DNA of 64,000 nt, from assembly GCF_964340395.1 (NCBI RefSeq), contig NC_135562.1:22077218-22141217 (forward strand). The letters are read 5' to 3'. Each line of letters begins with the position of its first letter. Position 1 is the first letter of the stretch. Source of the stretch: Glandiceps talaboti. Taxonomy: Eukaryota; Hemichordata; Enteropneusta; Spengelidae. This document shows positions 60,992 through 64,000 of this stretch, piece by piece. Under the pieces are notes generated by a model. It did no database searches. It worked only from the letters and a program-made list of their open reading frames with translations, and was not told the DNA's origin. Position numbers and translations under genes: made by a program.

Positions 60992-61689
60992 AAATACTAT
61001 TGACACTACATTACTTGTTGGGATATCTTTAATACCTCAAATCAGATTCACAACAGTAAAGATAATCTAAGTTGTGAATTTGAAGTTCTGTGATCGACTT
61101 AGACATCACTGGAATTGTGGGTAACAGTGTTATATTCTTTGTTTTTAAATTAATTGTAACCATTAATCAAGTATCACTATTTTATGTATTACTTTCTATG
61201 TTCATTTTGTCTTAAAAGAAGTGTTATAAATTTCTGCCTGTACATGTCCATTATGGTGCTGTAGACATTGACACAACTGGACAAGAAAACCTGTCAACTA
61301 TAGAGGACCTCTGGTATGTGATAGTAAATTTGTATAAAAGAGTGGAAACAAAGTTTGCTCTGTATTTGGTTAATGATGTGAACAACAGCAGCATACACAC
61401 TCTTAACATTACAATAGACATTATATGGTAGACTTGGTAGTCTAAGATTAAAACATTCACATAACTAACTTTGCAGTGACTAAACTAGACTCTCTCCTTG
61501 GGAATGTCACTAGCAGAAAGCAACTGTTTTGTATGTACCAATATCTACCATACTATACATGTATCTAGTATCCATGTATTGTGTGTCCTCATTGACTACT
61601 TAGAACTACAATGTATAACCATTCATGGACGTGTTATTGCGACCTGCTGTTATTGCGATGCCTCGTTCATTGTCAATGAGGGCACACAG
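60992..61689. other. Intergenic stretch, nothing recognised
   Basis: AT-rich, without coding or repeat structure that I can identify. Confidence 0.4.
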
Positions 61690-62703
61690 TACAAGGATAT
61701 TAGATCTAAGTTCTTGTATGTATGCAGTACATAGACATTAGATCTGAGTACATGTATGCAGTACATAGACATTAGATCTGAGTACTTGTATGCAGTACAT
61801 AGACATTAGATCTGAGTACTTGTATGCAGTACATAGACATTAGATCTGAGTACATGTATGCAGTACATAGACATTAGATCTGAGTACTTGTATGCAGTAC
61901 ATAGACATTAGATCTGAGTACTTGTATGCAGTACATAGACATTAGATCTGAGTACATGTATGCAGTACATAGACATTAGATCTGAGTACATGTATGCAGT
62001 ACATAGACATTAGATCTGAGTACTTGTATGCAGTACATAGACATATAGATCTGAGTACTTGTATGCAGTACATAGACATTAGATCTGAGTACTTGTATGC
62101 AGTACATAGACATTAGATCTGAGTACATGTATGCAGTACATAGACATTAGATCTGAGTACTTGTATGCAGTACATAGACATTAGATATGAGTACATGTAT
62201 GCAGTACATAGACATTAGATCTGAGTACTTGTATGCAGTACATAGACATTAGATCTGAGTACTTGTATGCAGTACATAGACATTAGATCTGAGTACTTGT
62301 ATGCAGTACATAGACATTAGATCTGAGTACATGTATGCAGTACATAGACATTAGATCTGAGTATGCAGTACATTAGACATTAGATCTGAGTACTTGTATG
62401 CAGTACATAGACATTAGATCTGAGTACTTGTTACAGTACATAGACATTAGATCTGAGTACATGTATGCAGTACATAGACATTAGATCTGAGTACATGTAT
62501 GCAGTACATAGACATTAGATCTGAGTACATGTATGCAGTACATAGACATTAGATCTGAGTACATGTATGCAGTACATAGACATTAGATCTGAGTACTTGT
62601 ATGCAGTACATAGACATTAGATCTGAGTACTTGTATGCAGTACATAGACATTAGATCTGAGTACTTGTATGCAGTACATAGACATTAGATCTGAGTACTT
62701 GCA
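61690..62703. repeat. 34-bp minisatellite, about 29 copies
   Basis: The unit GTACTTGTATGCAGTACATA is followed by GACATTAGATCTGA, with GTACTTG/GTACATG as the main variant. Each unit holds the palindrome AGATCT and the pair GTAC...GTAC. One unit near 62365 is shortened. Confidence 0.96.
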
Positions 62704-62906
62704 TGTATGTAGTAGATATCGGTATATACAGTTTCTGATGGCGACATTCTCAAGATTGAGAGTGTGAGAGTCTATGACTTGACAGACCAAGCATGAAATA
62801 CTTAGTATTGCAGTAAGAGGACAGTCTCTAACTTTACTGTATTTGTAATGTTAACTTAAACTCTGTAGTCAGTCTCTGGCTGAACTTAATATTTCATTTC
62901 ATTAAA

Positions 62907-64000
62907 ACTGCATGCTAAAGCTGTAAGGGTAATAAGAGCTAATAAACCTGCATGCTAAAGTTGTAAGGGTAATAAGAGCTAATAAACCTGCATGCTAAAG
63001 CTGTAAGGGTAATAAGAGCTAATAAACCTGCATGCTAAAGCTGTAAGGGTAATAAGAGCTAATAAACCTGCATGCTAAAGTTGTAAGGGTAATAAGAGCT
63101 AATAAACCTGCATGCTACAGTTGTAAGGGTAATGAGAGCTAATAAACCTGCATGCTAAAGTTGTAAGGGTAATAAGAGCTAATAAACCTGCATGCTAAAG
63201 TTGTAAGGGTAATGAGAGCTAATAAACCTGCATACTACAGTTGTAAGGGTAATAAGAGCTAATAAACCTGCATACTAAAGTTGTAAGGGTAATAAGAGCT
63301 AATAAACCTGCATACTAAAGTTGTAAGGGTAATAAGAGCTAATAAACCTGCATGCTAAAGTTGTAAGGGTAATACGAGCTAATAAACCTGCATGCTACAG
63401 TTGTAAGGGTAATAAGAGCTAATAAACCTGCATGTTACAGTTGTAAGGGTAATAAGAGATAATAAACCTGCATGCTACAGTTGTAAGGGTAATAAGAGCT
63501 AATAAACCTGCATGCTAAAGTTGTAAGGGTAATAAGAGTTAATAAACCTGCATGCTACAGTTGTAAGGGTAATAAGAGCTAATAAACCTGCATGCTACAG
63601 TTGTAAGGGTAATAAGAGTTAATAAACCTGCATGCTACAGTTGTAAGGGTAATAAGAGCTAATAAACCTGCATGCTAAAGTTGTAAGGGTAATAAGAGCT
63701 AATACACCTGCATGCTAAAGTTGTAAGGGTAATAAGAGTTAATAAACCTGCATGCTACAGTTGTAAGGGTAATAAGAGTTAATAAACCTGCATGCTAAAG
63801 TTGTAAGGGTAATAAGAGTTAATAAACCTGCATGCTAAAGTTGTAAGGGTAATAAGAGTTAATAAACCTGCATGCTAAAGTTGTAAGGGTAATAAGAGTT
63901 AATAAACCTGCATGCTAAAGTTGTAAGGGTAATAAGAGCTAATAAACCTGCATGCTAAAGTTGTAAGGGTAATAAGAGTTAATAAACCTGCATGCTACAG
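62907..64000. repeat. 40-bp minisatellite, at least 27 copies, cut by the right window edge
   Basis: The unit GCATGCTAAAGTTGTAAGGG is followed by TAATAAGAGCTAATAAACCT. Variants are CTAAAG/CTACAG and AGAGCT/AGAGTT. The right part is enriched in AGAGTT. Most units hold AATAAA. Confidence 0.97.

Overview
This window is nuclear DNA from an animal, not a microbe. It has spliced genes with GT-AG introns, heavy minisatellite content, (TA)n tracts and several eukaryotic transposon families. The frequent ACATGTAC-type words, the Penelope-like retroelements and the Harbinger, hAT and Kolobok-like elements suggest a marine invertebrate bilaterian, such as a lophotrochozoan or hemichordate. I cannot fix the phylum from the sequence alone.

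Two host genes are well supported, both on the + strand. OSER1 (oxidative stress-responsive serine-rich protein 1) has three coding exons at 13035-13111, 20472-20534 and 22315-23140, giving 321 residues. LAPTM4 (lysosomal-associated transmembrane protein 4) has seven coding exons from 41577 to 53871, giving 228 residues with four membrane segments and two C-terminal PPxY motifs. Both read through cleanly with consistent intron phases. They are neighbours but have unrelated jobs: a stress-response nuclear protein and an endolysosomal sorting protein.

The rest is mostly repeats. About twenty separate minisatellite arrays, with units of 26 to 77 bp, cover roughly 19 kb by my estimate. They lie upstream (1-3725), inside both genes' introns (14781-17692, 20506-20993, 43580-44983, 50402-51139), between the genes (26405-36523), probably in the LAPTM4 3' UTR (54490-55250) and to the right edge (56469-64000). 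Mobile elements include three Penelope-like pieces (near 3931-5070, 29454-29660 and 59916-60928), a Harbinger-like family in three copies with a second element nested in one, a Kolobok-like TTAA element, a TA-flanked MITE, a hAT-like element, a PIF-like element and a LINE 3' fragment. Several of these sit inside or at the edge of a minisatellite, so relative insertion order can be read.

The most unusual points are: a tandem array in OSER1 that copies the real exon 2 splice donor several times; a 42-copy array in OSER1 intron 1 carrying GTAAGT in most units; a perfect 71-bp-arm palindrome at 29454-29596; a Penelope-like fragment enclosed by 118-bp inverted repeats inside a minisatellite; and two neighbouring arrays at 35708-36523 built from the same core in opposite orientations. 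No tRNA, rRNA or CRISPR array was seen.
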